Source: Phocoena phocoena (lineage: Eukaryota; Chordata; Mammalia; Artiodactyla; Phocoenidae). Taken from it: DNA of 64,000 nucleotides. How positions within the stretch are numbered: the stretch's first letter is position 1; each line of letters begins with the position of its first letter. This document shows positions 25,291 through 36,200 of this stretch, in pieces. A model generated the notes under the pieces. It was not told where the DNA came from. It did no database searches and saw only the letters and a list, made by a program, of their open reading frames with translations. A program made the translations under genes and the position numbers. The stretch covers positions 62,841,588 through 62,905,587 of the forward strand of contig NC_089234.1 of assembly GCF_963924675.1 (NCBI RefSeq), given 5' to 3'.

Positions 25291-25629
25291 ACATGGGCAC
25301 GTGTGTGGTGCACAGCTATTGCTGTGACCACAGAGATGATAGTTGATGGACTGTACTGGAACAGGTGAGCTCATTGGCAGAGCTCAGTCTCCTGGGCAGG
25401 CCAGTGTCCAGAAGAGAATTTCAAGAGATAGAAAGTGCCATTCTCCAGCAAGCATTAAGAACAATGCATGATTTGTGACCACATCATGATACCCCGTGGT
25501 CCCTGGGACTTCCTGAATATGGTACCACATGGGTAAGGAAAAGGCAAGGGCTCTTTGAACTGGCTTCTTCCCACCAGCCCCAGTGAGTCCCACAGTGCCA
25601 AAACCCAGTTGGGTCCTGAAGAAGGAAGA

Positions 25630-26068
25630 CACTTCCTCTCCCAACTTCCCATGTAGCTAAGGGTGGTCATGTGACCTTGTTCTGGCCAATAAGATATAAG
25701 GGACATCTACTGGGAGGGTCCTGGGAAAGATTTCCCTCCCTGACAAAAGAGAAAGACCTGGAAGGGGGGTTCTTTTCCTTCCTGCTCCCTTCCTGGGATG
25801 GGAATGCTGTCACGTAAGGACATGATATTTGGAGCTGTTGCAGCCACCTTGAAGCCATGAGGTAAAGGCCAAGAAAAATCAAAATTCCCAAAGAGCTTTG
25901 AAACTATTGAGCTGTTTAGCATGGAATCACTGACCTCCAGACTTCTGGTTATGTGAGAAAAATAAGCCCCCATTTGTTTAAGTCACTGTTGCTTATAGCA
26001 AAAAGTATTCCTAATAAGCCCCCATTTGTTTAAGTCACTGTTGCTTATAGCAAAAAGTATTCCTAATA
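25630..26068 (+). mobile_element. Ancient LTR-like repeat with a duplicated 3' end
   Basis: Contains 'ttctggccaataagatataa', 'gcagccaccttgaagccatg' and the end 'gtttaagtcactgttgctta', a motif order shared with the copies near 11980, 21830 and 61610. Family name uncertain. Its last 52 bases are duplicated in tandem. Confidence 0.4.
25961..26064 (+). repeat. Exact 52-bp tandem duplication
   Basis: The unit beginning aataagcccccatttg at 25961 is repeated without a mismatch from 26013. Identity of both copies implies a recent duplication, or an assembly artefact. Confidence 0.97.
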
Positions 26069-26084
26069 CTACACCCGAGGTGTT

Positions 26085-26310
26085 CCACTGTATTCATTCA
26101 CTTACTTAATCAGCAAGTGCCCTTAAGCACATACAATGTGCCCATCACAATGGAGGGAAGGGAAGATATGGCCATAATCAAGACAGACATGATTCCTGGC
26201 CTCATGAATTTCTTAGCTTAGCCGAGAAAACCCACTCTGAACAGATGTGATGGGTAAGGGTGTTAACAAGAAGGAAAGCACAGAAATACGACTGGAGTAT
26301 AGAACAAAGA
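26085..26310 (+). mobile_element. L2-like fragment
   Basis: Text such as 'attcattcacttacttaatc', then 'gcacatacaatgtgcccatc', follows the L2 3'-end pattern. Strongly diverged. Confidence 0.5.
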
Positions 26311-26884
26311 CAGTTAACCTGAGTGAGCACCAAGGAAGTTCTTGAAGGATACTGTATTATGAAGGGTTAAGTGCTATAATAGAGCCCAACATGCAGTGCC
26401 TTAAATAAGAAAGAAGTTTGTTTTCTTTTTTCTTTTTCATGTAACAGCCCTGGGCTCTGCCAGCCATAAGACAGGGCTGCCCTCTCTGGATTCAAGATGG
26501 CAGCTCCTGTTGTTGCCATTTTCCAGGCAGTAGGAAGAGGGGAGTGGAAGTGAAAGGCAACCAGCTCCCTCTTTAAAGATGAGGCCTTCAGAATGACAAT
26601 CCTTAAAAAGTCTACAAATAACAAATGCTAGAGAGGGTATGAAGAAAAGGGAACCCTCCTACACTGTGGGAATGTAAGTTGGTGTGGCCACTATGGAAAA
26701 CAGTATGCGGGTTTCTCAGGAAACTAAAATTAGAACTACCATATGATGCAGCAATCCCACTCCTGGGCATATATCCAGACAAAAGTATAATTCAAAAAGA
26801 TACATGCACCCCTATGTTCATAGTAGCACTATTCACAATAGCCAAGACATGGAAACAAGCTAAATGTCCATCTACAGATGAATG

Positions 26885-27242
26885 TGGCTTCCCTGGTGGC
26901 GTAGTGGTTAAGAATCCGCCTGCCAAAGCAGGGGACACGGGTTCGAGCCCTGATCTGGGAAGGTCCCACATGCCGCGGAGCAATTAAGCCCCTACGCCAC
27001 AACTACTGAGGCTGCGCTCTAGAGCCCACAAGCCACGACTACTGAAGCCCGTGCACCTGGAGACTGTGCTCCGCAGCAAGAGAAGCCACCACAATGAGAA
27101 GCCCGCGCACCACAACAAAGAGTAGCCCCCGCTCGCTGCAACTAGAGAAAGCCCGCGTGCAGCAACGAAGACCCAACGCAGCCAAAAATAAATAAATAAA
27201 TAAATAAATATTTTAAAAATAGCAAAAAAACAAAAAGAACCC
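26885..27242 (+). mobile_element. Long CHR-type SINE inside L1
   Basis: Complete sense copy with the 10-bp target duplication cagatgaatg at 26875-26884 and 27243-27252. Confidence 0.92.
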
Positions 27243-27738
27243 CAGATGAATGGATAAAGAAGATGAGGTACATATATACAATGGAATACTACTCAGCCAT
27301 AAAGAAGAACGAAATAATGCCATTTGCAGCAACATGGATGCAACTAGAGATTATCTTACTAAGTGAAGTCAGAAAGAGAAAGACAAATACCATATGATAT
27401 CACTTACATGTGAAATCTAAAATATGACACAAATTAACCTATCTATGAAACAGAAACAGAATCAGGGACATACAGAATAGACTGGTGGTTGCCAAGGGGG
27501 AGAGGAGTGGGAGAGGGGTGGATTGGGAGTTTTGAATTAGCAGATGCAAATTGGTATATATAGAATGGATAAACAACACGGTTCCTACTGTATAGCACAG
27601 GGAACTATATTCAATATCCTGTGATAAACCATAATGTAAAAGAATATGAAAAAGAATGTATATATATATATATGTATAACTGAGTCACTTTGCTGTACAG
27701 CAGTAATTAACACAACATTGTAACTCAACTATACTTTT

Positions 27739-27943
27739 TTTTTTTTTTTTTAGTGGTACGCGGGCCTCTCACTGTTGTGGCCTCTCCCGTTGCGGAGCAC
27801 AGGCTCCAGACGCGCAGGCTCAGCGGCCATGGCTCACGGGCCCAGCCGCTCCGCGGCATGTGGGATCCTCCCGGACCGGGGCACGAACCCGTGTCCCCTG
27901 CATCGGCAGGCGGACTCTCAACCACTGCGCCACCAGGGAAGCC
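27739..27943 (-). mobile_element. Intermediate CHR-type SINE in the L1 3' tail
   Basis: Reverse-oriented 200-nt subtype. Flanking ctcaactatacttt (27724) and ctcaactacacttt (27944) differ by one base. Confidence 0.92.
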
Positions 27944-27987
27944 CTCAACTACACTTTAATTAAAAATAAATTAAAAAAAAAAAAAAC

Positions 27988-30900
27988 GAGACCTTGAAGT
28001 TGTCCGTATACACATATAAATCGCTTCTGCCCACATCCTATGGGCCAGATCTTAATCATGTGACCACACCTGGGTTGGAAGGGAGGCTTGGAAATGTAGT
28101 CCTTAGCTGGGCAGCCAGGTGACAGGTAACATCTGGGGAGGTTCTATTGCTAAAAGAAACAAGGGGAAAGTGGTCCTGAGGGAGAGTTAGCAGTCACACC
28201 TGGTAAAGGAATAGGGCTATTTTTCTCTTAATCCAGAGAGCAATGGGAAGTCACTGAAGGGTTTCAAGCAGGAAATGCATGGTCAGATTTGTGTTTTTAA
28301 AAGATCATATGGTGGCAGAGGATGGAGTGGAGGGGGACAGATAATACAGGGGGTAGTGAGTTCTCTCTGCTATTCCAGGACCCGGCTCCCCAACTTGGCT
28401 GGGAGCTTCATGAAGGTAGAGACATGACATTTTCTCCTAACTCTGGGCTGACCATCAGACCACCTGCCCAGTCGAGAGACCCGCTGCAGGGCCCAGGACT
28501 CAGCCCTTTCAGTAGAAGCGCTGACCCTTTGTCACCCCCCTTTCCTCGCCACAGCACTTGCTGCCGCATTTGCCAGCACCTGGGGCAGACACCAAGTACC
28601 CTGTGCCTGCAACACCCAGGCTGCCTCTGGGATGACCCCAGTCATGCAGCCAGCAAGCGGGTGTTAGGGTGTCCCCTCCTAGGGCAAGCCGCACCCAGTT
28701 CCTCCTCTGCCTGCCATAGATGGGCAGATTTTGCAGAAGCCTGATGTTGAGAAACGAACCCGTTTTGTGTTAAGAGCTTCTGAGCTCTGTGTACACCAGG
28801 ACTACAGCAGATGTAAACACTCGCGGCCTCTCTTCTCCAGCTAGATAAACTTCAGGCTTTCAGGGGGAGGCACTGCCCCAGCACACTCACAGTGTTTAAA
28901 AAAGGTGTCAGCTGCAGCCCATGCTCTTGGCAGATGGCAACTCTCCCTCTCCCAGCTGAAGTCCCAGACTCTGGGCCAGCGGGTGGAGGGCCCAGAGCCC
29001 ATCTGCTAAAGGGGCCAGCCTGGGACCCTCTAGTCTGTGGACCAGGTGGGGGGGGGGGCTATCTGTGAGGAATAAATCCTGGAATGCTGCGGAGACCCTA
29101 ACATCCTCCAAAAGCTCTGCCCGACCTACATGCACATGTTCTTTTAGTTTAAGCTTTAGATTCTGTGAAAATAAGAATGCTACTCCCATCATCCCTGACA
29201 GGGTGATGTTTTAAACTTTATTATTTGTTATTCATTTATTCATCTGGCATTTGTTGAGCACCTACTGTGTGCCATGTACCAGGCTTTATACTGCCCTGCC
29301 CACTCAAAGTTCCCTAAAATCCCACCATTAGTGCCAGCGCCATTAGTATAAGGCTTTCAGATATATATATTAGATATAGATAGATGATATATGTTATATA
29401 TACAATGTATCATCCCTCACCCCGAGTCATATTTTAAATTTTATTCATCAACATTTTGATTCAATCAACATTTATAGTGCACCTGATATACTGACTACTC
29501 TCCTAGACACCAGACATAAATAAGACACAATCCAGGTCCGGAGGAGTTCCCTGCCTGTGTGACAGGGAAGTAACCGGGAGGTGGGTTTGATGGGCCACAA
29601 GCGAGCAGAGGCAGACAGGCCAGTGCAGGACGAGGGAAGCCCTCAGGAAGCGGCCCCCCTCCAGGGCCAGAGGACCCAGGACAAGCCTTCCCATCTCGGG
29701 GGCTCCCCCTCTCTTCTCCAAATGAGGAACTAGATCAGGGCTCCTGAGTCTCTGAATTTCATAGACCAATAAAATATCAGAAACCTAACTGAAGTAACCA
29801 CACAGCTCACCAGAAGGTTATTCCACTGAGTAAGAAATATGAGAGAAAAAGAAAACCCAGGAACACAGCGACCATCTGCCGTCACCATTATTTCATGACA
29901 GGAAGGACACTTTAACCCAACGAGCAAGAAGGGCATAGTCTCAGAACGAAGGCTGAGCCTTCAAACGGGATTCATTCACCGGAATAAAAAGCTCAGTGCG
30001 CTGTCCTCACCCTCATTTTGCCCACAGCCCTGTGAACTTCGTCGTGACCAGATGACCCACAGCTGCATGTGACCCACCGAAGCCAGGACCAAGGGCCCAA
30101 GCCCAGCCAGAGACACGGTCAGGCGACTTCCAAAGGCATCTCTGGGACACTGCTGAGGGGCACCCAGGCCACAACGCTTCCCGGAGCCCCTTTTCCCTCC
30201 CTTCCCTCATCCCTGCAGCAGCTCCCACCTTCTTCTCCTCCAAACTCCCTGAAACACAGATCACTTCCGACTCTGGTCTTCAGGATGCTTGCTTCAAGAC
30301 CACAATAGCACAAACCATGAGGGTAACTCTAACAGGCCATTCTAGCTCAGAGTGACTCAACCCGGGGCTGTCCAAGGCCGCTGTCTCACCATCCCCGCTC
30401 AACTTCCCCTTCCGCCCACACCTGCTTCTTTCCCCTCCCTTCGCCAGGGGTTGATCCCATGCACTCCTTAATAAACATCCTGCACTCTAAAGTCTGAACC
30501 AGAGTCATCTCCCAAGGGTCCCCAACCTGCGCAATCACCTCAGCCCAGCCAGCCAGAACCCACGGGCGGCCTTCCCCTCCACTTCCTGGCGGAGGGAACT
30601 TCCCCCATACATGCTCGAAGAGCAAACTGGAGTCTTGACGCGTCCATAGGAGCTAAAGGAATTTAGAATGTTTTTCTGTTTTGACAAAGAGCAGCCTTCA
30701 AGGACATTATTTAGCGATGAACTCAGCAGGCCAGCTCTGAGCGGCAAGGCTGATTGGTAAACCCTTTGTCCAGGGCGGGGCGGCCCCCACCCTCTCCTTC
30801 CACGAGGCCACGAGCACATAGTTGGAAAGGCGTGAGAGCACATGATTTAAGGGGGAAATAAAACTCTTGGATTCCGCAGCTCCAACACATAATCTTCACA

Positions 30901-32883
30901 TACACAGTGGAGGTGGCGGGACGCTGGGGGGAGGAAGAAAGCGTGCTATTTGGGGCTTCTAGGGCTTCCCTGCACTGGGCTTGCACCTGAAACTCAACAA
31001 ACTCTGGCTGCCTGGAGTAGGAGGCAGAACCGCAAACAGAGAAGACTGCCCTGCAGTTACGTCCTTATTTCTATACATTCTACCTCCAAAACCCTGGTCA
31101 GTGGAGCATGAGACAAACAAGCCCTAAAGTTGAGTGGCTACCGCTGCTACCAAAAGGCATCAAAGGCAGAGGCCCTTCAGCAAAGGGCAGACATGCAAAC
31201 AGAGGCTGGTGGCCCGATCCAGACAAGGAACAGGCCTCTGCCCCACGGCTTGGCCAGGGCTGGAGCCAGTTGTGTCTGAAGCTGACTCTGGGCGAGAGGA
31301 GGCCCGGGGCCCCACGGTACACATACCCACAGGAGGAGCAGGGGCCCCTGCAAGCAGCCCCTCCTCAAGGAACGCGGCTGGCTTCCCAGGAGACCAAGCA
31401 CACACTTAGCCCAGCAGCCCAGCAGGGCCACCAATGCTGGTGACTGAAGCCCTCCTCGGCTTTAATGAGGGACACGCCCTGCCCTTATGAGCCTGCCCAG
31501 CCTTGAGGGTCCACACACCCACAGATGTGCACAGGTGCACCGAGTGTGTGTGTGTTTACACACGTCTGTCACACACACAATCACTCAGACACAGCATTGC
31601 AGCTTCAGGCAGCACCCAACACACATGCACACGGTCAATGACCAAGAGTAGAGTCTGTGGGCAGCCCCTCGGGGTTTTCTGGAGCTCACAGAAGAGGCAG
31701 CGAGCCCTGCCCTTGTCCTAAGACAGTGGTTCTCAAAGTGAGGTCCCTGGACCAGCAGCACCAGAATCAACTGAGAACGTGTTAGAAATGCTTTACGTCC
31801 TGCCTCGGCCAGCAGAGCCCTGAGCTGTGTGGGGGCCTCCCGCAGGGCTACAACTCCTTGACATGTTTTTTACCTGCCAGCTCCTGTGCTAAATAGACTT
31901 TACGTACGTTATCTCATTAAAACTCACCAACATCTTGTGAGATGCGCACCGTACTGTTCCTATTGTTTTCAGATGGGAAAGTTGAAGCTGGGAAAGGTTA
32001 AAAGACTTGCCTGGAGTCCCTGGGGCTCCCAAGCCCGTGCCCCTAATCACATTCTAGATGTAGCTCCAGCACCGCTGAATGTAAACACCCTACCAAGGAC
32101 TGTGCCCCGCATGCCCAGCCCCACCGCTGCCACCTCCCATTTCCCTTGGGTCTCTCCCTGCCTCAGCAGCCAGTCCTAAATCTTCCCTCAAGAGACAAGG
32201 CCGGGCCGTCCACGCAGGGGTGGGACGAAGGGCAGGGGGCAGCCCGACCTCGTGAGCAGAAAACACCTCCGCCAAGGCCCTCACCACCCAGCACGCCCCG
32301 CCCGGAGAGCGGCAGGGAGGCAACCACGGGCTGGCAGCCCTGCCTGCACCCCAACGCCTGGAGAGAGAGCCTGCTTTGCAGCTGACCTATGGAATCCAAA
32401 GATGGCTGCTGTGTGTGCGTCTGATCCAGAATGTTCCCTGAATTGCATTAGGAGGGACCTGGGTTGAGTCCTGGCTTTATCACCAACTTACTGTGTGACC
32501 CGGGCTGGTCCCCTCTTGGAATCTGTTTTTCCATTTCTTCAACGAAGGGGTGATTGATGATTTATAAGGATGTTTCTTGCTCTGAAAGCATGTCTTGGAT
32601 TCTAGATGTCCACATGACATTGGAGAAGTCTGGCCAGGCCATGGGAATGTAAAATGCCAACGGCTCTGGACCCGGCTTTCTGCTCAGCCTAACTCATCTT
32701 TGCTTGAGACTTGGGAGTGCCCCCTGGCTCCCCAGATGTGCCTGGCTTTGCACAGGAGTGCTTCCCTCGCTCGCCCATACTCATGCACCAAAGAGGATTT
32801 GTCTTCTACAGCATATCCGGCAGGGCACCAGGGCCTGGAAGGAGTCAAGGAGCTAGATTGTTGTCCCAGACCCAGAGGCAGCC
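27988..32883. other. Intergenic region upstream of TACR2
   Basis: About 4.9 kb. Visible pieces are L2-like text near 28190-28340 and 29215-29300, an A/T-rich patch with short (TA) runs at 29358-29410, and a MIR at 31880-32060. The final stretch (about 32100-32883) must hold the TACR2 promoter and 5' UTR, but I see no TATA box or clear start. Open frames in 30000-32350 overlap on both strands and look random. Confidence 0.45.
31880..32060 (+). mobile_element. MIR SINE
   Basis: 'tcctgtgctaaatagacttt', 'gttatctcattaaaactcac', 'cagatgggaaagttgaagct' and 'ggttaaaagacttgcc' appear in MIR order. Confidence 0.75.
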
Positions 32884-33275
32884 ATGGGAGCCTGTGCCAT
32901 GGTGACCGACACCAACATCTCATCTGGCCTTGAGAGCAACACCACAAGCATCACAGCCTTCTCCATGCCTGGCTGGCATCTGGCATTGTGGGCAGCAGCC
33001 TACCTGGCCCCGGTGCTGGTGGCTGTGATGGGCAATGCTGCGGTTATCTGGATAATCCTCGCCCGTTGGAGGATGCGCACAGTCACCAACTACTTCATTG
33101 TCAACATGGCCCTGGCCGACCTCTGCATGGCCGCCTTCAACGCCGCCTTCAACTTCGTCTACGCCAGCCACAACATCTGGTACTTTGGCCGTACCTTCTG
33201 CTACTTCCAGAACCTCTTCCCCATCACAGCCATGTTTGTCAGCATCTACTCCATGACCACCAGCGCCGCCGACAG
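32884..33275 (+). CDS. TACR2: TACR2 exon 1 (N-terminus to helix 3)
   Basis: 392 bp, residues 1-130 plus two bases of R131. I chose the ATG at 32884 because it aligns with the human start (MGxC) and has G at -3 and +4; a second in-frame ATG at 32899 is less likely. Length equals the human exon. Helices 1-3 are present with GN (50-51), LALADL-type helix 2 text (MALADL, 75-80) and C106. The exon ends GACAG followed by gcaaga, so the donor is GC rather than GT. Changes against the human receptor as I recall it include L43P, A126T and I127S. Confidence 0.95.
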
Positions 33276-36200
33276 GCAAGAGGGGGCAGCTGCGAGGAGT
33301 CGGCTCGCTTTTCTTGGTTCACACAGGGCTGGTAACTTGCCCACAGTCACACAGCAAGTTAAGGGTAGAACCCAGTGAATTAGTTGCCTCCTAACCTGAT
33401 CATGATCCTAAACTATGCATCTGTCAGACAGGGGACTGTGGAACCGAAGCAAGTAAGGTTCACGTTAGACACAAGGAAGAACTTTGCACTAGACGGCTGT
33501 TCAAGGCTACAGGGGAAGACCAACAGTGTTTTAGGGACCTTCTGAAGTGTTCTTCTCTGGAGCTGATCTTTGTTTTACTGAAAGGAAATTGCTTATATTG
33601 TCATCCTATTCCTAGATATATGAGGGGAAATTTTAACACTGCACGCAGTTACTATATCATTAAGATGGGGCCAATTACTTCCCTGATGCCGCTCTCTGGG
33701 GCTGCAGACTGTGACGTTCTGACGGGGATGGGGTGGGGGCAGGAGGGGTGGAGGAGTGATCAGTCGGGAGATCTGAAGGTCCCCTAAGACTTTCTTTTCA
33801 TTCACTCAGGTATTTGAGGCACTGTTTCAGGCACTGGGGAATAAACACCAGTGGGAAAAGAGTCCTGGAGTCATGGTCTCATGGAACTTCCATTTTAAAG
33901 GCTGGGTGGAGGGTGGGTAGTACGGACTGTAGAGGGCAGGGTGGGAGCCAGGAGACCAGGCAGGAGGACATTGAATAATAACCCAGGTGAGGAAGGATGG
34001 TGGCTCAGGTCAGGATGGTAATAATGGTGACTCGTCCATTCATTTCTTCATTCATTCTTATGTTCAATGCCTACTATGTACAGATACTGTTCTGGGCACT
34101 GGGGGAAGAAACAGACAAAGGTGCCTGCCCTAGTGAGAATTTAAATAATAAACACAAGACTAAACAAATGATATGTTGTATTTTGAGGTCATGAGTGCTA
34201 TGGAAAAATACCAGGAAGGGGATCCGAGGCACTAAGGTATGTGTGCTGGGGGAGGACAGGTCGTAGTGTTAGATGGGTGTCAGGATCAGCTTTATTGTGA
34301 GAGTGGGATTTGAGCTGCGTCCTATTGCTCTGGCCTGGTCTCAGGGTTCAGATTAATCCCAGGGAGGAAGGCCCGGGGGTCATCTAGGACCAAAGCCGTC
34401 TCGGTGTATGTAGAGCAGTTCCTCCACGGCAGAAAGCTGGTGGGCAGCTGCTTTGGGCTTTGTCCAGGAGACCGTTGGGCTCTGTTAAGGTTTCTGAACG
34501 GAAGACAGGCTGTGTGGCTGGGGAACTCGGCAGGGCTGAGCTTCAGGACAAGGCCCCAGATGGACTGCCGGTGTTGCCACACCGCTCTCTTGTGGCCATC
34601 GAGAGCATATCCGCGCTCAGAGGGAGGCCATGTGGTGGAACCGGGTGGGGTGGGCAGGCGTGTAGGGCGCTAGTGTCCCACATGGCTGTGGGAGAGCACC
34701 AGCCCAGCTGGCTCTCTGCAGGTCGTCAGCCAGGGTGCAGGGAATGGGACTAGCGGATCTGGGCTGGTCTGACGGGAGGGCACCCACCACTCACACCGCC
34801 CTCTGCTCACAGGTACATGGCCATCGTCCACCCCTTCCAGCCACGGCTCTCGGCCCCCAGCACCAGAGCAGTAATTGCTGGCCTCTGGCCGGTGGCCCTG
34901 GCCCTCGCCTTCCCCCACTGCTTCTACTGCCCCATCACCATGGACCGGGGTGCCACCAAGTGCGTGGTGGCCTCGCACCTTTTGTAAGGCCTGGGGGTGG
35001 GGGAGCATGCGCACATGCATGTGTGTGTGTGCATGCACATATGTGCACGTACACATGTGCAGGGTGTATGTATGGGTGTGCACATGTGTCTGTGAGTGAA
35101 CTGGGGATTATGTGAGTACAGTATCAACTAAAAGTAACACTTAGCACTTACTAAATGTCAGGTTTGGTCTAAGTACTTTACATATATGAACCCACTGGAT
35201 TCTCCTAACAATATGAGTATGTATGTATTATTATTCCCATTTTTCAGATGAGGAAACTGAGGCACTAAAAAAAACTAAGTAATGTGCCTAAGACCACACA
35301 GCTAGTAAGTGGTAAATCGAAGATTTAAATCCAGGCAGTCCTGCTTCAGAGCCCAATCTCCTCACCACTCTTACTTAAATAAGGGACATGTCAGGGTACC
35401 GAGACAGAAAGAAAGGGCAGGTGCCAGAGCCTGGGATGTTTTCAGGAGGAGCCTGGAGTGGACTTGACCTGAGGCAGGCACCGTGGGCTGGGGGATGGGG
35501 GGAGAAAACAGAACTCAGGCGTGGTGCAGCTGCTGTGTGACACTGGGTAAGTCCTTTCCCTTTCTGGGAGTCAGTCTGCCCAGTTCTCACAGCGGGTGTG
35601 GCTTTGTCATCCCCAAGCACGGGGGGTGGGGGGGTGGGGGGGGGTTGGTAGTAGAGGATAAAGAATTGGTTGAGGTTCTGGAGACAGTAGTCAAGTTGGA
35701 GTCCTGCGCTGTCCCCTGCTGGCCGAGGACCCTTTGTAGTCACTTAACCTCTCTGACCCTTTGGCTCCTTCTCTCTTAAAGGGGATTAGTACGAGAACCT
35801 TGCTCAGGGGTTGTTGCGAACACAGAAGAGAAAATGTACCTGACGCAACTTAGCACGGTGCCTGGCACAGAACCGGCGCCCAGTAGGTGGTAGTTTAAAC
35901 GGGGAACAAACGAAAACAAACCTGGCAGATTTAGTCCAAGAAAAGCCCAGCTGCCCCAAGCCCGAGGATGTGCACGCTCTGAGCCCAGAGCCGCCAGAGC
36001 ACAGCGACAGCTCAACTCCCTCTCCCGCCTCTTTTAACACTCCTCCCCCAACGCCCGCCCCTACCTGGTCTCCTCCCGTCCCGAGCACCAGACAGAAGAG
36101 CGCCACGCTGCGGCCTTCGGGGAAGGCGCCATTCCTCTGAGAAGCCTGTTCCTGGCAACTGCTGAGTTTCCCGGGAAACTGCTGCCCTGCGTCTCTGCCC

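Larger units (their letters stand above)
26590..27987 (+). mobile_element. L1 3' fragment carrying two nested SINEs
   Basis: A sense-strand L1 piece: the ORF2 C-terminus (peptide [15 protein letters not shown] at about 26730), 'ggaatactactcagccataa' at about 27281, the 3' UTR, and a poly(A) ending near 27987. SINEs interrupt it at 26885-27242 (plus) and 27739-27943 (minus). ORF2 is broken, so it is inactive. Confidence 0.85.

Noticed and set aside
32884..33378. Single-exon TACR2 protein of 164 residues
   Set aside because: This is exon 1 reading on into intron 1. The conserved exon 2 beginning at 34813 matches phase and sequence, so the GC donor at 33276 is preferred.
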